Of a stretch of 64,000 nt of DNA, positions 42,205 through 52,091 are shown one piece after another. Within the stretch, counting starts at the first letter, position 1; every line of letters begins with the position of its first letter. Source of the DNA: Nonomuraea guangzhouensis (GTDB lineage: Bacteria > Actinomycetota > Actinomycetes > Streptosporangiales > Streptosporangiaceae). Under the pieces are notes generated by a model. The model was not told where the DNA came from and did no database searches. It saw nothing but the letters and a program-made list of their open reading frames with translations. The stretch covers positions 124,001 to 188,000 of the forward strand of contig NZ_JAHKRM010000019.1 of the NCBI RefSeq assembly GCF_019396345.1, given 5' to 3'. The translations under genes and the position numbers were made by a program.

Positions 42205-43437
42205 GTGGAGTACCTTATCGTCGCCGCCACCGTGATCACTCTGGTCGTTCTTGTTTCGGTAAGTTTTGACAAACAGACGGCGTGGCGGGTGCTGCCGGTG
42301 CTGCTCGCCGCCTTCGTCGTCCGGCTGGTCGTGCACCTCGCGGTGGTGCGGCCCGATGCCGTCGGATACGGCGGTGACCACCTGGGATATGAGGTCATGT
42401 CCCTGGAGACCGCCGCGTTCTGGCAGCGCGAAGGCTTGCAGTTCGCCACTTCCGTGCCGGCCGAGCGCTTCGACTCCGTGGCTCTGCCGTGTTATGTCTT
42501 CGCCATCGTCATCTATCTGTGCGGCGGTCCGGCCGCGCTCGCGTGTACGGCGGTGGTGGCGTTGATAGCGTGCGCGCTGTGCATCGTCATGTACCGGTTC
42601 GCGCGGGTGGTGGGCGCCGACGAACGGGCGGCATTCGTCCTGCTGGCCGTCACCGCCTTTTCTCCCATGTTTGTCCTGTGTACGTCTGACATGTTCAAGG
42701 ATGGATTCAACGCGTTCCTCGTCGTGAGCTGTCTTTACCTTGCCGTTTCGAACGCGCGACGATTCGACCTACGCAAACCGCTCATGACGCTGTCACTCCT
42801 TTGGGCGCTGTGGAACGTGCGTGCGTACATGATGTTCATGTGCGGGGCTCCGGCGCTTCTGGGAGTCATGGGTTCGAGGGGCGCGGCGTTCACTCGCACT
42901 CTGGTCGTCTCCGCCGGATTGCTGGTGTCGGGCCTGTTCTTCTTCGGCTACGTCGACGGCGGCGGGGTCATGGAGACGGCACTGGACCAGTTGGAGTTCG
43001 CCCAGTCGGAGGTGGCTCGCCGCTCGTACGCCAGCCAAGGTTCGGGCGTGTTGTTCGACGACAGCGGCAGCGCGTGGGGGTCGATGATTCCGAAGCTGCT
43101 CTACACGCTGCTGGCCCCCTTCCCTTGGGCCGAGGGCAGCGCGACGCTGCAGCTGGGGAAGATCGAGATGCTGCTCTGGTACTTCATGCTCTACAGCTCG
43201 GTGCGCGGGGCGCGCCTGCTATGGCGTCAGGACCGGCGAGTGCTCTTGATCCTGTTGCTCTTCATCGTGCCGAGCACGATCGCCTACGCGACGACGGTGG
43301 CCAACGTCGGACTGATCTTCCGGCAGCGCATTCCCATCGTCATGATCACGAGCCTGCTGGCCGCCGTGGCCTGGAGCAGGAGGCGGCCGTCGCCGGACAC
43401 TGAGGAAGCTGCGCCTCGGCCGCTGACCCACGCTTAG
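42205..43437 (+). CDS. Multi-pass membrane protein, Wzy (polymerase) candidate
   Basis: 410 residues, GTG after GAGGAG. About ten hydrophobic helices with a long outer loop after helix 2 (VVRPDAVGYGGDHLGYEVMSLE) and a late loop with DSGSAWGSMIPKL and LAPFPWAEGSAT. SDMFKDGFNAFLVV and WNVRAYMMFMCGAPALLG resemble polymerase-like proteins of polysaccharide loci. No catalytic motif proves it; the locus otherwise has flippase, Wzc and initiating transferase but no other polymerase, so Wzy is the best guess. Confidence 0.55.
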   Translation: MEYLIVAATVITLVVLVSVSFDKQTAWRVLPVLLAAFVVRLVVHLAVVRPDAVGYGGDHLGYEVMSLETAAFWQREGLQFATSVPAERFDSVALPCYVFAIVIYLCGGPAALACTAVVALIACALCIVMYRFARVVGADERAAFVLLAVTAFSPMFVLCTSDMFKDGFNAFLVVSCLYLAVSNARRFDLRKPLMTLSLLWALWNVRAYMMFMCGAPALLGVMGSRGAAFTRTLVVSAGLLVSGLFFFGYVDGGGVMETALDQLEFAQSEVARRSYASQGSGVLFDDSGSAWGSMIPKLLYTLLAPFPWAEGSATLQLGKIEMLLWYFMLYSSVRGARLLWRQDRRVLLILLLFIVPSTIAYATTVANVGLIFRQRIPIVMITSLLAAVAWSRRRPSPDTEEAAPRPLTHA

Positions 43438-44585
43438 GACTTACCCATCCAGTCCTTCTGGATCCGGGCGAGCCGCTGGTAGAGCTGGATGTGCTGATCG
43501 ATCAGCACATCCACGTCAAGGTGCTCGCGCGCCCAGGCGCGGGCGGCGCGTCCGAGCGAGGCCGCGAGGTCCGGGTCGTCGAGCACCCGGACGATGCCGT
43601 CGACCAAGGCTTCCGCGTCGGACGCGGGGACCAGGATGCCCCGGCCCTCCAGCAGTTCGGGGGTACCGCCTATCGCGGTCGCGACGATCGGCCGCCCGGC
43701 GGCCATCGCCTCCATGACCGCGTTGCTCAGGCCTTCCCACAACGAGGGAAGGACCACCACGTCGGCATTGGCCAGGAGCGCGGTGACGTCAGTGCGGTCA
43801 CCGAGGAACCGGACATCCACCCCCAGCTCGCGGACCAACTCTTCCAGCCGGTGCCGTTCCCGGCCTTCGCCGGCGAGCAGGAACGTGCACGGCCGGCCTC
43901 GCCGGACGAGCCGCGACGCGGCATCGAGCAGAACGGTGTGCCCTTTCTGCGGGGCCAGGCGGGCCACGCACAGCACGACAGGGAGTTCGGTGTCGATGCT
44001 CGCCGGCTCAGCCCGCTCGAACGCGGAGGCCCGCAGACCGTTGTAGATCACGCTCAGTTTGCGGGCCGGTATCTTGACGACGGTGCGGGCTTCCTCGGCT
44101 ACGGCGATCGCGTTCGCGACGACGTGATCGGTGATCCGGGTCATCGCTCGTTCGAGAACGAGCACCCGCCGGTGCCGCTGCTCCGGCTCACCCGCGTTGC
44201 GCCGACCGGCCACCATGACGGGGACACCGGCCAACCGCGCGGCGGGCGCGCCCAGCATGCGGCCCTCGAAAAGATAGGCGTGCAGCACGTCAGGCTGAAT
44301 ACGCCGCAACGACGTAATGAGCCGGGCGAAACCCCGCAGGCACCGCACCAGGTCAGGTGCTCCCGACGGCTTGCGGCCGAATCCAAGATGATGCACCGTT
44401 ATTCCGGCGTCCCGGAGCACCGCCTCGTGCGGCCCGCTTTTCGAGATCAGGAACATGTGCACCTCGATGCCCCTGTTGGACAGGCCCTGCGCGAGCAGGG
44501 ATATCTGCGCCTCGGCGCCCCCTCGCCCCAGGTGGGGGATGAGAAATGCGACCCGGCGGAGAGCGGACCGGTCTCTTTTCCGCAT
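43434..44585 (-). CDS. GT4 glycosyltransferase B
   Basis: 383 residues. RRVAFLIPHLGRGGAEAQISLLAQGL at the N-terminus and CVARLAPQKGHTVLLDAASRL, LLAGEGRERHRLEELV and SLWEGLSNAVMEAMAAGRPIVAT in the C-terminal domain define a GT4 retaining enzyme. It ends four bases into the convergent membrane-protein gene and lies 20 bases after the flippase. Confidence 0.9.
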   Translation of the reverse strand: MRKRDRSALRRVAFLIPHLGRGGAEAQISLLAQGLSNRGIEVHMFLISKSGPHEAVLRDAGITVHHLGFGRKPSGAPDLVRCLRGFARLITSLRRIQPDVLHAYLFEGRMLGAPAARLAGVPVMVAGRRNAGEPEQRHRRVLVLERAMTRITDHVVANAIAVAEEARTVVKIPARKLSVIYNGLRASAFERAEPASIDTELPVVLCVARLAPQKGHTVLLDAASRLVRRGRPCTFLLAGEGRERHRLEELVRELGVDVRFLGDRTDVTALLANADVVVLPSLWEGLSNAVMEAMAAGRPIVATAIGGTPELLEGRGILVPASDAEALVDGIVRVLDDPDLAASLGRAARAWAREHLDVDVLIDQHIQLYQRLARIQKDWMGKS

Positions 44586-44605
44586 GGCAAAGCCTTTCGT
44601 GATGT

Positions 44606-45910
44606 TTACTCAGCTGCGGACGCGCGGGCCCGGAAGAATCGCATGACCTCGATGACCGCCAGCAGGCCGTAAGCGATCGAGGATGACAGCGCGGCGCCCA
44701 CCGCCCCCAGGCTGGGGATCAGCAGCAGGTCGAGCGCGATGTTCACGGCGAGTGCTCCGATGGTGATCCCGGACATCGTGAGGGGGCGGTCGAGCCGGAT
44801 CAGGTACTGCATCGTGAGGCGCACCACGCCGAACGCGGCGACCCCCGGGGCCAGGACGACCAGCGGCAGGACGCTGCCCTCGTACGAGGGACCGAACACC
44901 CAGGGGACCAGCAGCGGGGAGGCGGCGGCGATGAGGAACGCGCAGCCCGTCGAACAGAGCAACGAGAGCCGCAGCGCTCGCGCGGTCGCCGCCGCGGACG
45001 TGGTCAGGTCACCGCCGGCCTGCTGTGGCAGGACGACCTGAATGACGGCCTCCGCGGGCACCCTGGCTATCGTGGTCACGACTACCGCCACGCTGTAGAG
45101 ACCCGCCTCGGACGCGGACGCCAGTGTGTTGAGCAGCATGATGTCCGCCACCGAATACAGCAGGAGATACTGGGCGTTGTTCCCGATGTAGTAGCGCCCC
45201 GCCAGACTGAGTTGGCGCACGGCGAGTTCCCTGGTGGCGTGGCTGAGGTTCGGGCGCAACGCCCGCAGGTACAACGGGAGCGGCAGGGCTGCGGAAACGG
45301 TCCACACGACGATGACCGTGAAGATCGTGAAGTGGCCCAGCACCGCCAGCAGGACCAGGGACACGCAGCTGACCAGGCCGGAAATGAGGATACTGCGGTT
45401 GACCAGCTCCACCCTGGCCTGGAGCGTCAGGATGCCCCGCAGGTTGATGATCGCCGCCATGGCGGGCACCGCCGACAGAGCCACCGCCAGGATCAGGGCC
45501 GGCCGGTTCGGAAACACCAGCGGTGACACGGCGAAGGCGCCCAGGGCGGCCACCGCTCCCAGCCCCACCCCGAGCAGGAGGCCGTTGGCGGTCAGCGCAC
45601 GACTGAGAGCGCCGTCCTTCCAGAACGCGATCTGGGAATTGACGATGGTGAAATGCCCAAGAATGACGGACGTGCTGACCAGGCTGACGATCATCGCGTA
45701 CAGACCCCGGCCCTCCGGCTGGAGGTAGCGGGCGATCAGAATGCTGGTGAATGTGGCCAGCAGCAGGCGGAGCCCCTGGCTCACCACCGTCTGTACGATC
45801 TTGGCCGTATTCGAGTTCCCCGAGAAGATCAAGGCCCGAAGGAGCAGAACTCCGGAGGAGGGCCCATCGCCGACGGCGGCGCTCGACGTCACCTCGCGCT
45901 GGCTACGCAT
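44606..45910 (-). CDS. Wzx-like polysaccharide flippase (MOP superfamily)
   Basis: 434 residues with 12 or more hydrophobic helices. GLRLLLATFTSILIARYLQPEGRGLYAMIVSL near the start is typical of Wzx/RfbX proteins, as is the repeated polar-spaced helix pattern. It moves undecaprenyl-linked repeat units across the membrane. Start codon lies inside the end of asnB (8-base overlap), so asnB, flippase and GT4-B form one unit. Confidence 0.85.
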   Translation of the reverse strand: MRSQREVTSSAAVGDGPSSGVLLLRALIFSGNSNTAKIVQTVVSQGLRLLLATFTSILIARYLQPEGRGLYAMIVSLVSTSVILGHFTIVNSQIAFWKDGALSRALTANGLLLGVGLGAVAALGAFAVSPLVFPNRPALILAVALSAVPAMAAIINLRGILTLQARVELVNRSILISGLVSCVSLVLLAVLGHFTIFTVIVVWTVSAALPLPLYLRALRPNLSHATRELAVRQLSLAGRYYIGNNAQYLLLYSVADIMLLNTLASASEAGLYSVAVVVTTIARVPAEAVIQVVLPQQAGGDLTTSAAATARALRLSLLCSTGCAFLIAAASPLLVPWVFGPSYEGSVLPLVVLAPGVAAFGVVRLTMQYLIRLDRPLTMSGITIGALAVNIALDLLLIPSLGAVGAALSSSIAYGLLAVIEVMRFFRARASAAE

Positions 45911-47804
45911 CGCTCAAGTGATCTTTCTGGGCACAAACGGTTACATGCGCTCGGTACCAGAGTTCGAACTGCAGGAGAGCCCACAACTGAACACTGTGGT
46001 CGGCCCCTTCGATGTGCCGCTGGAGCAGTTCCCGGACGGCCCGCGGCCGGAACATGCCCCGGTCGCGGGCGGTGGCATCGGTGAGCAGGTCGAAGGCCAG
46101 CTCACGTAGCTCACCCCGGAGCCACGCCGCCAGCGGCACGTCGAATCCCTGCTTGGGAAAGCCCAGGATCTCCTTGGGCAGCCAAGGGGCGACGGCCCGC
46201 TTGAGCAGGACCTTCGTCTCGCCGTCGCGTACCTTCAGCGCGATGGGCAGCCCGGCCGCCCATTCCATCAGGTGGTGGTCCAGGAGCGGGGAGCGGGCCT
46301 CCAGCGAGTTGGCCATGGTGGAGATGTCCACCTTGACCAGGAGGTCGTCCGGCAGGTAGCTCGCGATGTCGACGTCCAGGATGCGGCCGAGGTCGGTCGC
46401 CGCCGATGACCGCTCGAACGCCTCGTCGAGCAGCCGGTGACTGTCCGCCCCCACCAGCAGCTCACGAAGCTGGTCACTGTAGATGGCGAACTTCTGCCGG
46501 TGCGTGTACTGGGACATGAGGCGGGCGTAGCGCCGGGCCGGGCGCTCCGCGGCGAACTGCATCAGCCGGGCGAGCCGCCGGGGCAAAGATCCGCCGGCGG
46601 TCCGATCCGCGATCAGGTCGCCGAGGCGGCCGCTCGCCATCGCCAGGGCACGAGGCATGACCGGGATCCGCCCGGCCTGGTCCATCCGAACGTAACGCCG
46701 ATATCCCCCGAAGCTCTCGTCGCCACCATCGCCGTTGAGCACCACGGTGACGTGCTTGCGGCTCAGCTCCGCGACGTAGAACGTGGGGATGGCCGAGGCA
46801 TCGGCGAACGGCTCATCGAAGTGCCAGGCGATGCGCGGCAGGACGTCCAGCAGGTCGGCGGTGACGACCAGCTCATGATGGTCCGTGCCATATCGCTCCG
46901 CCACCATCCGGGCCTTGTGCCGCTCGTCATAATCGCCGTCCTCGAAACCGATGCAGAACGTACGCACCTGTTCGTGGCTCTGCATGGCCATGGCCGCCAC
47001 CACCGCGGACGAGTCGACCCCGCCGGACAGGAACGCCCCGATGGGGCGCTCACTCACCATGCGGATGCGGGTGGCTTCCAGGAGCAGCTCCCGCAGTCGC
47101 TCCTCTTCCGCCTCCTCGTCCAGCACCGGCCGCGGCGAACTGTCCAGCGTCCAGTAGCGGTCCACGGAGACGTTCCCTCGTTCCCAGACCAGCAGCCGGC
47201 CGGGCGGAAGTTTGCGCACGTCCTGGTAGATGGACCACGGTGCCGGGACGTACTTGTAGGTCAGATAGTGATCCAAGGCCACCGGATCGACCTCGCGGCG
47301 CAGGCGCGGATCCTGCTCCAGGGACTTCAGCTCCGACCCGAACAGCAGCGAAGTGCCGTCCGACCGCCAGTAAAGAGGTTTCTTCCCTACGCGGTCACGG
47401 GCGAGGACCAGTCGTTGTCGCGCGCGATCCCAGATGGCGAAGGCGAACATCCCCCTGAGCCGGTGGACCATCTCGGTGCCGTGCTCCTCGTAGAGGTGGA
47501 CCAGGCACTCGGAATCACCGCTCCCGCGCAGCCGATGCCCTCGTCTGGACAGGTCTCGCCGCAGCTCGGCGAAGTTGTAGATCTCACCGTTGAAGACGGC
47601 CACGACCTCGCCGTCCTCGCTGTAGACGGGCTGGTCGCCCGAGGCCAGGTCGATGATCGCCAGTCGTCTCATGCCGAGCGCCGCGTGCTCGTCACTGTGG
47701 AACCCGGCGCCGTCCGGACCACGGTGCTCGATCACCTCGCACATGCGGCGCACCAGCGCCGGGTCGGGACGGGTCATCGAGACGATCCCGGCTATCCCGC
47801 ACAT
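45903..47804 (-). CDS. asnB: Asparagine synthase (glutamine-hydrolysing)
   Basis: 633 residues. Cys2 after the start Met (MCGIAGIVS) is the class II glutaminase nucleophile, with FNGEIYNF and GSGDSECLVHLYEEHG. The synthetase domain has the ATP loop FLSGGVDSSAVV near residue 255 and NGDGGDESFGGY. In glycan loci such enzymes often amidate uronic acids or other carboxylates rather than making free asparagine; with UDP-glucose dehydrogenase present, uronic acid amidation is plausible (inference). GGAGG precedes the ATG. Confidence 0.9.
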   Translation of the reverse strand: MCGIAGIVSMTRPDPALVRRMCEVIEHRGPDGAGFHSDEHAALGMRRLAIIDLASGDQPVYSEDGEVVAVFNGEIYNFAELRRDLSRRGHRLRGSGDSECLVHLYEEHGTEMVHRLRGMFAFAIWDRARQRLVLARDRVGKKPLYWRSDGTSLLFGSELKSLEQDPRLRREVDPVALDHYLTYKYVPAPWSIYQDVRKLPPGRLLVWERGNVSVDRYWTLDSSPRPVLDEEAEEERLRELLLEATRIRMVSERPIGAFLSGGVDSSAVVAAMAMQSHEQVRTFCIGFEDGDYDERHKARMVAERYGTDHHELVVTADLLDVLPRIAWHFDEPFADASAIPTFYVAELSRKHVTVVLNGDGGDESFGGYRRYVRMDQAGRIPVMPRALAMASGRLGDLIADRTAGGSLPRRLARLMQFAAERPARRYARLMSQYTHRQKFAIYSDQLRELLVGADSHRLLDEAFERSSAATDLGRILDVDIASYLPDDLLVKVDISTMANSLEARSPLLDHHLMEWAAGLPIALKVRDGETKVLLKRAVAPWLPKEILGFPKQGFDVPLAAWLRGELRELAFDLLTDATARDRGMFRPRAVRELLQRHIEGADHSVQLWALLQFELWYRAHVTVCAQKDHLSDA

Positions 47805-48195
47805 CGGTCCTCCATCAGTTGGCGCAGAAACTGTGTTCGTCGACCGACAGACTGACAAATTCGAGAAACACGTGGACCCGGAAAGTCGTTACGCTTCGCC
47901 GAGGTAATCTTTGGGGCGATTTTCCGTTGAGCTGTTCGCCGTCCGGGCCTGATTCGCTGGAAATGGATCCTAGACCACCATGGGCCGCGCACCGTGACAT
48001 CTCCAACAAGGTGGGCGTGGCTCCACGTGAAGGCTCGGTCATTCTCGCTATCATGGCCCGCAGAACAAATCGGTGGGCTGGCCAAGACCGTCCCGGATTT
48101 CTACTCCACACATCTCGATGCCGCCGGCTCGACGCCGAAGGGCAAGAGAATGCAAAAGGCTTCCATTTCTCGCACTGCTAAAGGAGAACCGAACA
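47805..48195. other. Divergent promoter region, no gene seen
   Basis: 391 bases between asnB (minus) and the epimerase gene (plus). The longest frames are short, lack ribosome-binding sites and are not recognisable. AAAGGAGAACC at 48180-48190 is the ribosome-binding site of the plus-strand epimerase. No clear operator was seen. Confidence 0.5.
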
Positions 48196-49173
48196 ATGAA
48201 TCCCATGGCGGGGCAGCGTATCGTCGTGACGGGAGTCGCCGGGTTCATCGGTTCCCACATCGCGAGATCACTGCTCGACGACGGCCACGAGGTCGTCGGA
48301 ATCGACCATTGCCTGGGCCATCCCCAGGAGATCACCGAGCGGAACCTCCGGCTGAACGAGGCCAGCGACCGCTTCACCCTGATCCGTGGCGACCTCGCCG
48401 AGCTACCCCTCGAACCGCACTTCGACGGCGCGGACACGGTCTTCCACATCGCCGCCCGGCCCGGCGTCCGGCCCTCGTGGGGAGCCGAATTCACCAGCTA
48501 CGCGCGGAGCAACGTCGTCGCCACCCATCTCCTGATGGAGGCGGCCGCCCGTACCGCTGTCCGCCGTGTCGTGGTGTCGTCCTCGTCAAGTGTGTACGGC
48601 GGCGCGCCCAACGGACCGGTGACCGAAGAGGACCTCCCCGCCCCGCTCTCGCCCTATGGGGTGACGAAACTCGCCGCGGAGCAGCTGGCTCTCGCTCACG
48701 CGCGGCGCGCACGATCCCGGCCGACGGTCGTGGCCCTGCGCTATTTCACGGTCTACGGCCCGAGGCAACGCCGTGACATGCTGATCAGCAAGTTGATCGA
48801 ATCTGCGCTGACCGGAAAGGCCGTCACGATTCTGGGCGACGGCAAGCAGCGAAGGGACTTCACTTTCATCGCCGACGCCGTACAGGCCAATCTGATGGCC
48901 ATGACCGCGGACGTCGAAGCGGAGGCCCTGAACATCGGCACCGGAGTCACGACCTCGGTGCTCGACGTGGCCGACCTCGTCGGCACCGTCGTCGGGCGGC
49001 CGGTCGTCCTCGAATTCGGGCGCGGACAGGCCGGGGACGTGCGGGACACGCATGCCGATGTCTCCCGGGCGAAAGACGTGATCGGTTATCGGCCCACGAT
49101 CGATCTGCGCACCGGATTGACGACGCAGTTGGAGTGGACCCTGCAGAACGAGGTCGTCCCCACCTCGGAATAG
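48196..49173 (+). CDS. NAD-dependent epimerase/dehydratase (UDP-sugar)
   Basis: 325 residues from MNPMAGQRIVVTG. Cofactor loop TGVAGFIGSHIARS, active site SSSSSVYGGAPNG and YGVTKLAAEQLALAH. TVVALRYFTVYGPRQRRDM and RRDFTFIADAVQANL are the usual signature of UDP-glucuronate/UDP-glucose 4-epimerases. AAAGGAG precedes the ATG. With UDP-glucose dehydrogenase nearby it probably acts on UDP-glucuronate. Confidence 0.85.
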   Translation: MNPMAGQRIVVTGVAGFIGSHIARSLLDDGHEVVGIDHCLGHPQEITERNLRLNEASDRFTLIRGDLAELPLEPHFDGADTVFHIAARPGVRPSWGAEFTSYARSNVVATHLLMEAAARTAVRRVVVSSSSSVYGGAPNGPVTEEDLPAPLSPYGVTKLAAEQLALAHARRARSRPTVVALRYFTVYGPRQRRDMLISKLIESALTGKAVTILGDGKQRRDFTFIADAVQANLMAMTADVEAEALNIGTGVTTSVLDVADLVGTVVGRPVVLEFGRGQAGDVRDTHADVSRAKDVIGYRPTIDLRTGLTTQLEWTLQNEVVPTSE

Positions 49174-49183
49174 CCGGCGATCG

Positions 49184-49215
49184 CCGGATCTCGTGTGTGG
49201 ACAAGCGAGATCCGG
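49184..49215. terminator. Bidirectional terminator between convergent genes
   Basis: CCGGATCTCG (49184-49193) and CGAGATCCGG (49206-49215) form a perfect 10-bp stem with a 12-base loop. A second palindrome, CCGGCGATCGCCGG (49174-49187), overlaps its left arm. It lies exactly between the converging epimerase and GT4 genes. Confidence 0.55.
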
Positions 49216-49223
49216 CCCGCCCG

Positions 49224-50354
49224 TCAAAGCCGGCCGGCCTTCCGCCGGCGCGGTACAGCACCGCCATCGGTGACGACTTCCTCGTAGAGCCGCTCGAACC
49301 ACTCCGCCGTCTGGCCTATGTCCACCGGATCAGCGCCGTTCCGTATCCCTTCGCGAAGCCGCGCGTGAACGTCGGGCCGCATGGCCCGAAGGATGGCCCC
49401 AGCGAGCGCATCGGGGTCTCCAGGCCTGGTCAGGAGGCCGTTCCGGCCGTTGTCGATCAGGTCAGGTACCCCTCCGACGGCCGTGGACACCACCGGCACG
49501 CCGGCCGCCAGCGCCTCCATGACCACGACCGGCAGCCCTTCGTGCGCCGAGCTGAGCACGAGCAGATCCGCCGAAGCGATCAGCCGGGCGGCGTCCGGCA
49601 CATGTCCGAGGAGCCGTACACCGTCCGACTGGAGCTCGGCGACGCGGCGCGCCGTCTCCTCCTGCAAGGGACCGGTGCCGGCCAGCAGAAAGACAGCTCG
49701 CGGATCGCGGTCGACCACCTTGGCCGCCGCCTCGATGAGCACGCCGTGCTGCTTCTGCGGACGGAAGTTGCCGACGTGCGCGATGACGAAGGCGGACTCG
49801 GAAACGTTCCACTCCTGCCTCGTCCGCGCCGCCTCCCCCGCCCGGCGGCGCTGCTCCGCGACGTTGATGCCGTGGATCCTGGTCGACAGGTTGCGCGCGC
49901 CCCTGCTGACGATGGCCCGCGCGACCTGCGGAGAGACGGCCACGGTCCGGTCGTCCAGCCATCCTGTCGCCCGGTCGAGCAGCATCGTCGGCAGGCGGTA
50001 GCGGACGTTGTGCACGGTCGAGACCAGCGCGGGCCTCGGCCTGGACAGCCGCGACGTCAGCCGGAGCAGCGACGCGGGCACGGGCGAATGGAGGTTGAGC
50101 ACGTGCGGGCGCAAGCGTCTGACCTCGACCGCCAGACGGGCGAGGCGGAGCCGCCGCGGCCAGGCGGCGAGACAGATCACCTCTATCTCCGCCAGCCGCA
50201 GTCGCTCGATGAGCTCGTCGGTCGCCGCGCTCTGGCAGACGACCGTGTAGCGCACGCCCGTGGGCGGCGCGGCCAGCAGTCGCTCGACGAGCAGCATCTC
50301 CGCGCCGCCGACCCCCAGGTCCTTGATGACTTCGCAGACGTGCAGTGTCCTCAT
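49224..50354 (-). CDS. GT4 glycosyltransferase C
   Basis: 376 residues. RTLHVCEVIKDLGVGGAEMLLVERLL at the start; IAHVGNFRPQKQHGVLIEAAAKV, LLAGTGPLQEETARRV and SSAHEGLPVVVMEALAAGVPVVSTAVGG in the C-terminal half are GT4 donor-site motifs. It follows UDP-glucose dehydrogenase by 104 bases on the same strand and may use UDP-glucuronate or a derivative as donor (inference). Confidence 0.9.
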   Translation of the reverse strand: MRTLHVCEVIKDLGVGGAEMLLVERLLAAPPTGVRYTVVCQSAATDELIERLRLAEIEVICLAAWPRRLRLARLAVEVRRLRPHVLNLHSPVPASLLRLTSRLSRPRPALVSTVHNVRYRLPTMLLDRATGWLDDRTVAVSPQVARAIVSRGARNLSTRIHGINVAEQRRRAGEAARTRQEWNVSESAFVIAHVGNFRPQKQHGVLIEAAAKVVDRDPRAVFLLAGTGPLQEETARRVAELQSDGVRLLGHVPDAARLIASADLLVLSSAHEGLPVVVMEALAAGVPVVSTAVGGVPDLIDNGRNGLLTRPGDPDALAGAILRAMRPDVHARLREGIRNGADPVDIGQTAEWFERLYEEVVTDGGAVPRRRKAGRL

Positions 50355-50458
50355 GATGCGACCCCAATCGTTGCCACGTGCCTAAAAGGATCACTTTTCT
50401 CGAAGGGGTGGACCTGCGTGAGCCGCACGTCCACCCCTGGTCGAAATCGAGAGTCAGG

Positions 50459-51787
50459 TCAAGCGCGATAGGTCCAACCGGCCGCGCGCCAGCGTTCCGG
50501 CCTCAGCGCGTTGCGCCCGTCCAGCACGTTCCGGCTTCGAACCACGTTGCTGAGCAGCGCGGGATCCATGTCCTGGAACTCGGTCCAGTCGGTCAGCAGC
50601 ATGACGAGGTCGGCCTCCCGCGCGGCCGTGACAATCGTCTCGGCGTACTCGATCTCCGGGTGGACGAGCCATGCGCTGTTCATCGCGACGGGATCGTGCA
50701 TGGCGACCCGCGCGCCCTCGCGATGGGCGGCGACCGCCACGGCCAGCGCGGGAGAATCCCGGACGTCGTCGGTGTTCGGCTTGAACGCGGCGCCGAGGAC
50801 GCAGACCCGCTTTCCCTCGTACGTGCCGCCCAGGAGGTCCCGGCCGAGCGTGAGGGCGCGGTCCCGGCGACTCAGATTGATGGCGTCGATCTGCCTGATG
50901 AACGTGGCGACCTCGTCCAGGCCGAGCTCCGTCGCGCAGGCGTACAGGGCACGAACGTCCTTGGGCAGGCAGCCGCCACCGAAGCCGAGCCCGGGGCCCA
51001 GGAAACGCCGGCCGATTCTGTCGTCGTAGCCGAGCGCCTCGGCCAGCGGCAGCACCGCGGCGCCGGTGGCCTCACATATCTGCGCCACGGAGTTGATGAA
51101 GGAGATCTTCATCGCGAGAAACGCGTTGGCCGAAACCTTGACGAGCTCGGCAGTGGCGTAGTCGGTCACCACGAGAGGACAGCCGTCCTCAATGATCGGC
51201 TGGTAGACGGCCCGCAGCAGTTGCTCCGCCCACTGCGACTCCACCCCGAAGATGAGCCGATCGGGTTGGAGCGTGTCCTGGACGGCGTGCCCTTCGCGAA
51301 GGAACTCCGGATTCCAGGCCACCTCCACCCGGCTGCCGCCGGTGTGGTGGCGGACGACATCGGCCATGCGCCGCGCGGTCCCCACCGGCACCGTGGACTT
51401 CCCCACGATGATCGCCGGTCCGGCCACCCGTCGCGCCAACTCGGTGAAGGCCGTCTCGACCCACCGCAGATCCGCGTTGAAGGAGCCGGGCAGCTGCGGT
51501 GTGCCCACGCAGACGAAATGGACGTCCGCCTCGGCGACATCGTCGTACTCCGTGGTGAAGCGGAGCCGGCCCGCCTCCACGCTCTTGCGGAGCAACTCAC
51601 CGAGGCCAGGCTCGAAGAAGGGCAGCTCGCACGCGGACAGCCGCGCGATCTTCTCCTTCTCGATGTCCATGGCGATGACATCGTGGCCGAGCTGGGCCAT
51701 GCCCACCGCGTGGGCGGTGCCCAGATATCCGGCGCCGATCACACTTATTCGGAGGTGTTCGGAGGGCTCGATCGATTGCGGCTGCAA
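50459..51787 (-). CDS. ugd: UDP-glucose 6-dehydrogenase
   Basis: 442 residues. NAD loop RISVIGAGYLGTAHAVGMA, then VGKSTVPVGTARRM, EFLREGHAV, a substrate loop with AFLAMKISFINSVAQICEATGA, and the catalytic Cys in GPGLGFGGGCLPKDVRAL. Late NTDDVRDSPALAV completes the family. It makes UDP-glucuronate, so the glycan is probably acidic. The start appears to be TTG at 51787 with GGGGAGA well placed; no in-frame ATG gives a complete Rossmann strand. Confidence 0.95.
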   Translation of the reverse strand: MQPQSIEPSEHLRISVIGAGYLGTAHAVGMAQLGHDVIAMDIEKEKIARLSACELPFFEPGLGELLRKSVEAGRLRFTTEYDDVAEADVHFVCVGTPQLPGSFNADLRWVETAFTELARRVAGPAIIVGKSTVPVGTARRMADVVRHHTGGSRVEVAWNPEFLREGHAVQDTLQPDRLIFGVESQWAEQLLRAVYQPIIEDGCPLVVTDYATAELVKVSANAFLAMKISFINSVAQICEATGAAVLPLAEALGYDDRIGRRFLGPGLGFGGGCLPKDVRALYACATELGLDEVATFIRQIDAINLSRRDRALTLGRDLLGGTYEGKRVCVLGAAFKPNTDDVRDSPALAVAVAAHREGARVAMHDPVAMNSAWLVHPEIEYAETIVTAAREADLVMLLTDWTEFQDMDPALLSNVVRSRNVLDGRNALRPERWRAAGWTYRA

Positions 51788-52091
51788 AAGTTTCTCCCCT
51801 GCTCGGTAATCGAAAATGCCGGTGGGGCGATGTCGTATCCGTCCACGTCGCCCGAGTCCGACCAGATCACATTACTTTCTAACTCGGCGACGGCTGTGAC
51901 GCGGCGGTCAACGGCTGAAGACATGGCAGAGCTTCCGTCAAATCTGGTTATATGCGGTGGACAACCGAGAATGATTTCCCCTGCCGCATCAACGAAAATG
52001 CGCAGCACTCCGCTCGTGCGGAGTACTGCGCCATATGGGTGCCGTGCGGTCCGCGTCCTGCGGACGAAATTTCACGCCTCGCCGGCCACAG
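51788..52091. other. 304-base gap; no gene recognised
   Basis: Lies between the large membrane protein and UDP-glucose dehydrogenase genes, both minus strand. An 87-codon minus frame ending at 51745 has no recognisable family and overlaps the dehydrogenase start. The only clear element is the hairpin at 52000-52031. Confidence 0.5.
52000..52031 (-). terminator. Terminator of the 52.1-54.5 kb gene
   Basis: A 14-bp stem with one mismatch (GCGCAGCACTCCGC / GCGGAGTACTGCGC) and a TCGT loop. On the minus strand it is followed by CATTTTCG, a short U-tract, so it is a good intrinsic terminator about 60 bases after the membrane-protein stop. Confidence 0.65.

Noticed and set aside
51745..52008. An 87-codon minus frame between UDP-glucose dehydrogenase and the membrane protein
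   Set aside because: No ribosome-binding site or recognisable domain; it overlaps the dehydrogenase start and runs up to the terminator hairpin.
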